Shown: one piece after another, positions 30,825 through 41,107 of the stretch
Numbering within the stretch: position 1 is the stretch's first letter
Layout of the letters: every line of letters starts with the position of its first letter
Assembly (NCBI GenBank): GCA_023614405.1
Contig: CM042688.1
Span: forward strand, 378,249,331 to 378,313,330
DNA from: Avena insularis
Taxonomy: Eukaryota > Streptophyta > Magnoliopsida > Poales > Poaceae
Direction of reading: 5' to 3'
Length of the DNA stretch: 64,000 nucleotides
Made by a program: the position numbers and the translations under genes
The notes under the pieces: model-generated
The model's database searches: none
Seen by the model: only the letters and a program-made list of their open reading frames with translations
Told to the model about the DNA's origin: nothing

Positions 30825-31378
30825 GACACATGGATCCACTAGAGACATTGCATGTGTTCTTCCCTAAACCACATTGCTCCATTAGTGTCACTACATGTGT
30901 TTTTCCAAAACCACATTGATCCATATGACAACACACACTCTAGTGGATTCTGGGGTGCAACTTCTACCACACTGGTGCAATATGCAATATGGAAGCTGTT
31001 TTTGGTCTCTGTGACCATGGTGTGAAACATGGACCCACTAGAGTCATTGCATGTGATCTTTTTATTAAACCACATTGATCCACTAATGTCATTGCATGTG
31101 TTCTTTTCCAAAACACATTGATGCACATGACCACACACATTCTAGTGGATTCTGTGGTGCAACTTCTGCCACACTTGGTGCAACATGCAATATGGAAGCT
31201 GCTTTAATTTGTGTTTTTGGTATCGATGACCATGGTTTGACACGTGGATCCACTAGAGTAATTGCGTGTGCTCTTTTCCCAAAACCTTATTGATCCACTA
31301 GTGTAATTGCATGTGTTCTTTTCCAAAACCACATTGATCCACATGACCACACACACTCCAGTGATTATGTGGTGCAAC
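30825..31378. repeat. 215-bp tandem array, block 3 (~2.6 copies)
   Basis: It resumes in phase after the solo LTR. It is cut in mid-unit at 'gtggtgcaac' by the CACTA-2 terminus, so the array very likely resumes beyond that element. Confidence 0.95.
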
Positions 31379-31399
31379 CACTACTAGGGAAAAGCCTAC

Positions 31400-31690
31400 T
31401 CGAGGCGCATATGAAAACCCATTAGAGGCGCATATGTGATGCGCCTCGAGCGTCGTGCTGCTAGTATTTCTTACCCGAGTCGCATATCGAATGCGCATTT
31501 TATAAGTTACATATGCGAGTCGCATATCAATATGCGCCTCCTATAAATATATAGGAGGCGCATATTGATATGCGCCTCGCATATGCAACTTACACAAGGC
31601 GCATGTGTAATGTGACTCTAGTATGTCTGCGAGATGCGCCTTGCCTATGTCTGACAGATGCTCCTCCAATAAGTTTACAAATGCGCCTCA
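31400..31690. repeat. CACTA-2 subterminal repeats
   Basis: About ten copies of 'atgcgcctc' / 'gaggcgcat' and 'gcgagtcgcat' occur in both orientations. One pair, 'gaggcgcat-atgtg-atgcgcctc' near 31415-31440, is a perfect small hairpin. Confidence 0.85.
31503..31592. repeat. 43-bp-arm hairpin in the CACTA-2 subterminal region
   Basis: Arms 31503-31545 and 31550-31592 are inverted copies with two mismatches around a 4-base loop (AATA). The inner arms read 'atatgcgcctcctata' and 'tataggaggcgcatat'. Confidence 0.9.
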
Positions 31691-33335
31691 AATAGAAATT
31701 TCGAATTTAAAATTTGGCAGAAGCACAATATAGTCCAGTACACAATACATAGGTATTATACAATCTAGTATACAGTATAAATAACACATAATTTTCAGAA
31801 AGTTGCAATTGGCCAAAACATAGTATAACCAACACTAATACAAGTACATCACACATCAACTTGAATTAATCCGCGACATACGAGAGTTCACACATGAACC
31901 AACTAGCTAGAATACATCACACACAACACCAAGATCACATCTCTCAGGGTATCAATCGAGTACAAGTTCACAATCACATTACAATTACCATGAAGAGCAA
32001 CACACAACCTACCATGAAGAGCAAGGTGGTGATCACGACGAAGTTTCTCCACTTCTTCCTCCCGTGCTTCCTCCACTTCTCTTCCACCACCTCTCTACTC
32101 TTGTAGCCTTTGTAGCTGTTGCCCAGGAAATTGTTCACTTGCTTCTAGCAGTCTTTCCACTCCTCGTACACACCTAGAACCCTACCGACATACATGACAT
32201 AGCACTTCTTCGCCATCTCCTGTACACAATATAGATGATATTCGCTATATATGTAAGTGGAAAGAAATAGCAGTTCACAAGATAAGATCATGCATATATA
32301 TATATGGGTGCCATGCTATACGAATGTCTCCATGCTATACGAATCACGAACTTATTTGTCCCCTCTCTCGACTCTGGGCTACATAGTTTACCATTTCATT
32401 GTATCGCCAAAGACGAAAGGAAAGAAATCATTCCACGATTCATATAACAATGTAGCCAATGTTATACGAATAGTGAAGTAATGTCTTTCCTTTTGACTTT
32501 GGGGGTACAATGAGATATTTGAAACTACATAATTCACCATTTTATTTAATTCATGTTATCTAATCTATCTGTATCGCCAAAGACAAAAGAAGAGAAATAC
32601 TTCCACGATTCATATAGCATGGGCATGATATGTCTAGTGGTAAAGCAAGGAAAGGATTTGGTCTCCATGGCAACGACACATTTAGAGTTTGGTGTGTCGA
32701 AAGGAGTCGTTGTCGTGGACCCAGAATCCTTTCGTTGGCTTACCGCTGAACATTTTATGTATTATGTATATGAATCTCGAAAATATTTGTCCTCTTTTGA
32801 CTTTGGGGCTACGAGATGAAATAGTATTAACTTGGGTGACATTGTTACAAGTCTACTTGCCTCATAATTAGGTTGGGCACAAAAATAACAATGCCACTGA
32901 TGGATCTGGTGCGAAAAGTAGAGGAAGCTGAAATTAGAGTATACTTGGCACACTAGATCCAGCAGCGGATAGTCACACACATATATAGTGCCACAACACG
33001 TTTTAATCATCGACATTTTGAAGAAATACAAAAAAAGCAAACCAAGAAGTAGGCCGGCAATAATGAATGAGAAGAAACATATGACCAAGCACTAAAATAG
33101 TTCATAACACAAATAACTAGCTAGCGTCACTCACAATGAAGTTCAACGGTTTACGAAACATACTCTAGAGGTTGCTAGGCAAGTTAACATAGGGATACAC
33201 TTTACAACACAAGTTTGGAACTAACAACTATCTAGGCAAACATCAAGACTTCTTCGGCTGATGAGTCGGCTTGGGGATACTGATGAAGCTCCATTTAGCT
33301 CCTTTCGCTAATGTCATGAACGTCCTGCCATCACC
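31691..33335. other. CACTA-2 3' non-coding region
   Basis: No convincing gene. A ~170-bp direct repeat is visible: 'ctgtatcgccaaagac' and 'cttccacgattcatata' near 32395-32450 return near 32567-32618. The 'ttatttgtcc...ctttggg' phrases near 32350 and 32790 are also related. Confidence 0.5.
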
Positions 33336-36300
33336 CTACTTTGCTAAGTGTTCATCTAGCTCCTTGTTGTGCGGTTGAGTACCGCCATAGAAGAGGCCCC
33401 CGGATTTTATGACTTGTTGGTGCATGATTGTCAAGATCTCCTCTTGGATATTGAAGAAATCCAACCTAAGGTTGCGATACTATAAACATTCAAGATCTTC
33501 ATCCCACCTTCGGAGGTCAGATGGCGGCGCGTTGTTATGCTGGTCCCGTACGAACGCCTTCATGTGGTGCAGGGCAGATAAGGCATCCTTCCCGCTGTCA
33601 GGTGCCTTCTTGACGCATGGGAACTCTATTGTGTGGCCGAACGCGTCCATGTCGTGCCTCTTAACTATCCTACTATGGACGGCGCCTCTTGCTATGGTGT
33701 AGGCATTGAGAGCATCGTCAAGAACTCTCTTGGTAGTGGAGTAGTCTTTCCTCTTCACACTACCCGAGTCGAGCTACAAGGAGTTTGAGCGTTGCACATC
33801 CAAGGATATGATCACGCAGCCTTTGTGACCACTCTCCGACTCTGGAAGGTAGGGAATGAGAATCACAACCTTACCCGGGTTTTTTTGCAGGAAGTATGAG
33901 AGGTAGTCTGTCTCCATTAGGACGCCCTCATGTGTTCTCAAGACGGCATCATGCATGAAGTAGGGATCCACTATCGTGATGCCCGGGGTCCCTTCTCTAA
34001 TGATATGCATGGCCGTATTGAGTGAGAACAGCCGGACCAGGGTATCATGTAGCCGGAATCCTTGCAACATGTCGAAGAGGTCGGTATGCTGCACGTAGAA
34101 AATATCCCTCGGGGCTACTGTGATGAAGCCCGTCACATTTGGCGCCTTGGCCTTGTAAACTAGGTACGACTGATTGCCCTCTCAATGTGGCACCTCAACA
34201 TACAGACATCCATGATGAATACTACGCACATGTGAGCCTGCGACCGCGAACATCAATTCATTGAGCATTGGTGTACCCGCCTCGTGCACCCGCTTCCTGG
34301 GATTTTCTATAGAGCAATCTTGAGGCCAGATAGCAGGCTTTGGATTCTGGCTCACACCCTTAGGCTTCCTTTTGCGACCCTTCATGCCCTTTACGGCCTC
34401 ATCGGCCGCCGCTACCTCCTCGATCGCCCTATGGAGGGTGCTAGGGCTGATCATAGGACGAGATGGCATTTGAGGCTTAGTGAAGGCGACGGGTGGCAGT
34501 GTCTCCTTAATAGATGGGAAGATACGCACTTGGCAAGTGGGTTTCGCCAAGGGTCTAGGTCCTGGTTAGGGCTCGACAAGGGCAATGACATGCTGGCCTC
34601 ACTATTGCTCATCGTCATCATCACCAAACCTTGTGTTCAAGAACTGGTCGCCAAAGTTTTCATCAATTTCATCATTGTCGTCAGGATTCTATGCCATATC
34701 GATGTCTTCATGATGTGATGCTTGTGCTGCCTCTGGGGTGGTTCCCCGACCCTCGTCCCTAGATGGATCTGGCTCTTCGGCCACATGAACATGTAGCTAA
34801 AGCCGGTACTGATGACTGTCGGCTCGTCACTATCCCATCCATGAGGTTGAGAGGGAGGTTCCAAGCCCTCGTAGCCCGGAAACACTATATTGTATTTGAA
34901 CCTAAGTATGTCGGGTTCCATTGGTTTGCTGTGGAAGATGCGGGTCACCGGTTGAACGATAGAACCGTTGGCAACATCCTTCAACTCGCCGTTCACCTAG
35001 TCCATTAGAGTGCAAGGAGTATCTTCCTGCGAAAGACATGTATATGCCAGTCATCAGTAAAACAGGGAGAGAAGGGAGATGAAGTCATCGGTTGAGCCTC
35101 CCAACTCTCGCTTTAATTAGTTACCTCGAGGGCATCGAGCCCGGCCAATGTCGAGGCACCACCGCCGACGTCAAGCGCGCAAGTGGTAGAGTGGCTGCTT
35201 GCTGGCAAGGTGTGGTTCCGCCCTAGACAAGGTAAGCTCCGGACCTTCAGGCCCTACCGGAGCAGTCACCAACACCTCCGATGCCGTGTTGTCCGATTGG
35301 GAGCTAGCGATGTTGGGAACCGGGCGCGACCCCCATATACCACTCTTCTTCCACTTAGCATACTGTTTGAAGTAGGTAGGAAGGATGGTGTTAAGCTTCT
35401 TGGTCACTTGTGTTTGGATTTGTGACTGGAATTGCGTCTGGAATTGTTTCATAGCCTACTTCACTTAATCTTGGAGCAGCTGCGAAAACTTCTCCACTTG
35501 TTGCCTTATGTATTTTACCTCAGTGCTCTTGACGACCTTCTTGCCCTTCCGTGGAGAGGTTCCATAGTATTCGGACCTTGGAATACCGCCAAAGCTGGGC
35601 ACACAGCCAACCTACTTACGTGACACCTGGGGCTCGACATTCTTGACCCAGTTCAGCGCCCCGTTAAAAGTGGTGTCCCACTTGGCGACCGGTGCCGGCC
35701 CCTGGGATGAGCAGCTCCTACATTCCTCGTCCTGCGCATAAGGAACGTGAAGCATTTCAGAAATTGGACTTCATTGATTAATTGTGAATGCAATTGATAG
35801 AATTGCATGCATATTACTTATATATTTATTGATGAAGTCCGTCACCTTCGGAGCAAAGGGGCCGCAGGGTTCCGAGGAATATTCAGAACTCCCTTTCGGC
35901 TTGCAAAACTGGGCCCTAACAAAGTTCTTTGCATGCGGTTCAGCGATATTGGAAAAGGGAGATGTCTCCCCCTTCCCACGAGCTACGACATCCTTCCTTC
36001 TCCCATTTGGGAATCGTAGATCTATAACCACCGGAGCCGAGATGGTGGGTACCAATGTTCATCTTGTACAACTCCTTGAAGTACAGATTCTTGGCCTTGC
36101 CCACGGCAGATTCACATCTGGCCTTAAACAACTTGAAGTCTTCTTCCTTGACAAGAGGCTCCTTCTTGACGAGCTCCTCGTAACTTAGATTTTTCTTGTA
36201 AATGCGCCTCTTCACCCGCGCCTTCCAATTCAACATGGCCTTGGTCATCGTCTTGAGGGCGTACTTGTTTACCGGACTCCCTTTGAGATTGTCATTGTTG

Positions 36301-36803
36301 TATTTGTTCTCCTCATCACCTGGGTACGTGTATCTTGCGTGTAGCTTCCTCAAGAGCTTATGGCGGTAACGCTCATTCTCATGGCCCTTCAGGTTCTCGG
36401 TGTTGATCGTGACGGTGTTCCGGAGGATTGCTGAGAGTTGCAGTGACTACGACGCGACAAATTCCTCTGGCTCCAAAGGCACCCCTTTATCGCTCACGCT
36501 TATGAAGATGGACCTTTTGAGGCTGACCGTGATCGGGGTCCGTTCCTTCCGGGGCTTCTTCAGTTGGCAGCTACCATCTGTGGCTTCACCAACGCCACCA
36601 CCATCAGTGGTAGTGGCGTCCTCGCCATCGGCATCATGCCCTATCTCCTCATTAGATGATGTATCCTCGTCCTCCATCTCCTCTTCCTCCCGCGACACAA
36701 ATTCCAGGTGCGCTTATAAGTCCATCTCATCCAAATGGTCCCAATGGGCCTTCTTTCTAGAAGTGCCCGCCTCGGCATTGTGCTATCCACCACCCAACAT
36801 ATC
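33336..36803 (-). pseudogene. CACTA-2 ORF2: Transposase_24 N-part with Ulp1-like C-part
   Basis: The gene reads right to left. It starts at ATG 36803 (with early stops), then RKKAHWDHLDEMDL, an acidic tract (SREEEEMEDEDTSS), and KKPRKERTPITVSLKRSIF. The Transposase_24 core follows (ENKYNNDNLKGSPVNKYALK, NWKARVKRRIYKKNLSYEEL, GTHHLGSGGYRSTIPKWEKE). Then come a Gln-rich segment (FQSQIQTQVTKKLNTILPTY), SQPHGWDSDEPTVISTG, and a Ulp1-protease-like part (IFYVQHTDLFDMLQGFRLHD, KGCVIISLD, LDSGSVKRKDYS, FPCVKKAPDSGKDALSALHH) to the stop at 33336-33338. Several stops and frameshifts break it, including 36447, between 35771 and 35940, and near 33780. In related wheat elements this architecture is common. 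The expected Ulp1 catalytic Cys after the Gln/Lys motif is not seen. Confidence 0.82.
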
Positions 36804-38500
36804 TAAACACGAAAAGAAATGGAAATAATAAACACCAAAATTCACAAAAAAATTGGGCATGACCTTTGCTAATTTTCTAGACCTAGGAGTGCCAGAAATT
36901 CCCCGGAACAGAAATGAATCAACATTCCGGCGAAATATTGGCATCTCAAAAAGAAAAAAACCGGCACAAAAAATCACCTAAATAGGCACAAAAAATCACC
37001 TAAACCAGCAACTTGTCCATAATAAAAGGCCTACATACGCCTAAATACTCAAGGAAAAGCTGGACAATATACACAATGTATGCATAAAATAAATAGCAGG
37101 TGTTGAAACAGTAATATAATTACATAGGAAATTAGTACACTTCATAATAAATAAAGAATTCTCTCATTTTGCATAGAAACTGTTATGCAAAGTTCATCAC
37201 AGAGAATAATTTCCACCAAAATAAATATATGTTCCTGTTGTATATGAAACATACCAGAAATTATCTATACAAGTGGTACAAGCCATCAAATCCCACTACT
37301 GATCTGACCATGGTCATGCATGCACATGATCTGGTAATTACTCGTAGCAGCTACAAGAAAAGCTACAAGAAACAGTCATATACAATGATATGCTCATATA
37401 TAATGATCTGACCATGGTCATGCATGCACATGATCTGCTCATATATAATCAACAAGATACAGCATAAAGGTACAAGAAATAGGCATATACAAGATAAGTT
37501 GGAAGTTACCTCTATCAATTAAACTACGCATAGTTGTGCACTAGTTAAACACTTGGCTTTTTAGCTAGCATAGTTGTATTCTAGAAACACTATTGCATTA
37601 ATATTAGGAAATTCATTACAGTAGATCTAGCAGTCCTAAAGCATTCAATCCAATTTTCTTGAATAATACGCCTACGAGTACACAATGCATGCAAGTTGGA
37701 TTTACAATTTTTGAAACACCAGAACATGACCTATGCATTTTAGGTGAAAACATCACTATAACAGAGTTAAAACTGACAACATAGGGAAATCACTTCAACT
37801 CTATATAGAGAAATTGACTTAGTTTTGTAAAGAATAATGACAACATATTTCCAAATTTAGTCTAAAGTTGTTTCCCAACCAAGTACAGTATAAAAGCAGC
37901 ATGCTACACTAAAATTAGCCAGACAAGAAATGATATGAATTTTTTGGACGGGTGAAACGAGTAGAATCATGAGCATGTTCCTTTGTGCCCCTAAATTGAC
38001 AACAATGCATCGACCACATGGCACCACAGTGAAAATAGAAAAAACCAAGCGATAGCAACATCTAGTACTATAGCTTTCGTTCCAACTTAGTACAAACCAA
38101 AATCATAGCAAGTAAAGTCTTGCAAGTAAAATCACAGAATCTTGGATGGGGAGGGGAAGGGGGACGGCAGCGCTCACTGTCAAAAGGGGAGGGGGAGGGG
38201 GAGGTGTATGGCGGAGCTCCTAGCTCCGAGAAGAAGATCGATGGTGGTGGCGCTCCTGGCTCCGAGAAGAAGACCGGTGGACGGCGGCGCCTGGCTCCTC
38301 CGGACGGTGATGCGAGGTAATCAAAGGAGAGGGGAGGGGGAAAGGGGACGGGGAGGCGGCTCACCTGCAGACTCGACGATGTGGATGTTGGTAGCGGAGG
38401 GGATCGACAGGCGATACAGGAGGGGAATGAAGGAGGGGAAGAGAGAGTGTATCTGACGAACAAAGGAACTGAATGTGTTTGACAAAATGAACGTGATTGA
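36804..38500 (-). promoter_or_regulatory. 5' intron, leader and promoter region of CACTA-2 ORF2
   Basis: 36804-38100 is AT-rich and non-coding, probably a 5' intron. 38120-38460 is G/A-rich on the plus strand (C/T-rich leader on the minus strand) and contains a duplicated 'gctcc(t/g)agctccgagaaga' segment. The Pro/Ser-rich 131-codon frame at 38068-38463 (minus) appears to be leader, not protein. Confidence 0.45.
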
Positions 38501-38519
38501 CATCAGCTCCCCTTTAGCT

Positions 38520-39345
38520 AGAGACTATGAGATACGCATCCTGGAAATATGCGACTTGTATAACTTATGCGAGTCGCATATTGTCAGGATGCGCCTCCTA
38601 TAATCTTGCACCTATATTCAAAAGGAAGAGAGCGCCTGCAGTTTCACAAAACACTTCGTAGCCCAGTGGCTACACACTCTACCCTTTCTTCCCTGGCATC
38701 CCAGGTTTGATTTCTGGGAGCCACCTTTTTTGGAACTAATATATAAATAAATATGAACTATTAAAAATAGTCTAAAATTAATATGAACTATTAAAAATAG
38801 TGTAAATATTTTAAATATCCAAAAAATTGAAAAATGGAAAAAACGGAATGTCTGGCTATCTAAATCGACAGAGCTGGGAGCTCTCTCTAGTATAGTATTA
38901 TGCGAGTCGCATTTCAGAAACATGCGCCTCCTGTATAGTCTTATGAGAGGTGCATTTCTGTACGATGCGTCTCCTATAATGTTTTTCACTACTCAAAAGA
39001 AGCGTCGCATAGATGCTAACAACAAACACTTATTATCCTAGTGGCTAGCCACCCAGTCCAATTCCCTCCAAACTCTGGCCACCCAGGTTTGAATATTGTG
39101 GTGCCCTCATTCTTTTGTCTTTTTAAAAAGACAATTTAATTGTTAAATCATTTTCCATACTTAATATAAACTACAAAATATATTTTAGTGCTTTAAATAT
39201 CAAATTACCATATAAATTATATATAATTGTGTCGATACATAATATTCCATCCAGCAATTAGCATACAAAAGATATAACTAAGAATGTGTCAATACATATA
39301 TAATAATGCCACACACATGCCCCCGACACGTCGTGCTTCATCGGA
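38520..39345. repeat. Internal copies of CACTA-2 subterminal motifs, two ~420-bp units
   Basis: 'atgcgagtcgcat', 'atgcgcctcctat' and 'gatgcgtctcctat' occur near 38565-38600 and 38895-38980. Each is followed by related sequence ('cagtggcta', 'cccaggttt', 'ttgaatattgtggtgcc' or 'tgatttctgggagcc'). The block lies between ORF2 and the tnp2 3' end. Confidence 0.7.
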
Positions 39346-39353
39346 GCTAGTTA

Positions 39354-39991
39354 TTAGCGTGTCTTGTTGAAAATTATCTTATTTCCCTTCTTTGTCGTGG
39401 TTGAATCGGTTAGGTTTGGAATGTCTTCACATTTTCTTTTGAACAAGAGTCCTTTCTTAGGTAGGCTTGTGGTGTATGGTACTTGGTCGCCGTATCCGTC
39501 TTCCATCTTGGGGTCACTGTACTGGTCAAAGTCTTGCTCGTTGGCGACTCCTTACGTTCCGATGATGTTCCTTTTGCCTCTCCTGACGACAACCTGACTA
39601 GGCTTTGACGGGTCGATAATGTAGCTAATTTCTCGTTGGTACGTTTGCGCCGGTGGTATTTGACTTTGGAGGTATAACCATGGTGGTGAAATACCAGTCT
39701 TCTTTTTCAACGCTCTTGGCCCACCTGACAGGAAACATCGGCACCTTCTCCGTACCATAGTCGAGCTCCCATATATTCTCGATCCTTCCGTAGTATCTTT
39801 TCAGGATGTTGTCGGTGTAGAATATCCCCGTTACCCCTGAGTTCTGGTAATCACAGTTATTGTCCTTTTACTCGATATAGAACATGTATCCATTCATACC
39901 GTATGCCTGATAGGTCATTAGGTTGTGCCCTGGGCCCTGTGACCATGATAATATGAGTTTATTGTGCTTTGAAGACTCGCCCTATGGTGGA
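39354..39991 (-). pseudogene. CACTA-2 tnp2 transposase 3' end (DUF4216), decayed
   Basis: Minus-strand translation gives GPGHNLMTYQAYGMNGYMFY, TGIFYTDNILKRYYGRIENI, WELDYGTEKVPMFPVRWAKS, EKEDWYFTTMVIPPKS, IIDPSKPSQVVVRRGKRNII and ANEQDFDQYSDPKMEDGYGD. This is the DUF4216 tail of plant CACTA tnp2 transposases. Stops lie at 39868-39870, 39625-39627 (with a frame change) and 39552-39554. The 5' part, including the catalytic domain, is displaced by the retrotransposon inserted at 39992 and must lie beyond 64000 if it exists. Confidence 0.85.
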
Positions 39992-41107
39992 TGATATGTT
40001 GCTAATGTATCCATAATTTTTGATGTTCCATGTTTGGTTTTATCTACTTTCTTATGTTTTGTTCCAACTTGGAGTACTTTTTATACACTTTCCTGGACTA
40101 ACCTATTAACAAGATGCCACAGTGCCAGTTGCCTGTTTTCTGTTGTTTTTGGTTCCAGGAAAGTCAGAAAATCAATATTCTCGGAATTGGATCGGACAAA
40201 AGCCAAAGTCGATATTTTACCGGAAGACTCACAGAGCCAAAAGACGAGACGGAGAGGGGCCATAGGGTGGCCACAACATATGGTGGCGTGGGCTAGCCTA
40301 GGCCATGCCAGCACATGGTGTGGGCCCCCTGGCCGCCCACCGACCTTGCCTCTTGCTTTTAAGATGCCTCCCAATGCAAAAACCCTAAATCGTCAAGCCT
40401 CTAGCCACGAAAAGTTCTGCAGCGCCGCCGCCACCGAAGAGGAGATTTGGGGGACAGAAAGTCTCTGTTCTGGCGCCCTGCCGGGATGGGGAAGTTCCCC
40501 CGGAGCCATCTCCATCGATCTCCACCACCATCTCCATCGCCATTGCTGATTCCCATGATGAGGAGGCAGTAGTTCTCTCTCGAGGCTAAGGGTTCTACCG
40601 ATAGCTATGTGTTCATATCTCTCTATGCATGATCTTATTGAGATTATGAGTTTGTAATCTATAGATCTACCTTGCTACTCAAGTGCTTTAATAGATCTCT
40701 GCTCTCCCCATGTGTGTGAAGTTGATAGTGTGCATACCATGGTGGCACCTAGGCTAGAGATTACAAATACTTGTTATGAGTTATATTTGGAGTTGGATGT
40801 CTTTATGAAATTGTGGTGTTTGTTTGAACCATCTAGAGCTCAAAGTGACAGTGCGGGGTTATCTAGATGGGGAAAGCGAACTTTGAGGAGTGCTGTTATA
40901 GCCCTACCATGGATTAGAGTGTCCAACCGGAGAGTAGTTCAGCGTAGTATCATAAAGAAGAATATATTTATATGAGAGTGTTCACTAGTGAAAGTATGAT
41001 CCCTAGGCCTTGTTTCTAAGCACTGAAACACCGTTTGCTATTAGATCTTTGCTTACATCTTTATTTCAGTTTGCCTTTAGTCTTTTCCATGCCATCAAGC
41101 TATTTTC
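39992..41107 (+). mobile_element. Outer Gypsy-type element: 5' LTR, left part
   Basis: It begins TGATATGTTGCTAATGTATC, close to the TGATACGTCTCCAACGTATC start of a known Triticeae Gypsy LTR family. It continues with family-typical phrases ('ggaagttcccccggagccat', 'tgatccctaggccttgttt'). It stops at 41107 where the LARD-like element is inserted and resumes at 63231. TTTTC at 41103-41107 is the left target duplication of that insertion. Confidence 0.85.

Noticed and set aside
38068..38463. 131-codon minus-strand Pro/Ser-rich frame
   Set aside because: C/T-rich leader of CACTA-2 ORF2 containing a local duplication. No conserved domain.
40034..40549. 171-codon plus-strand frame
   Set aside because: It falls in the LTR of the outer Gypsy element. 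Family LTRs carry the same sequence without a conserved protein.
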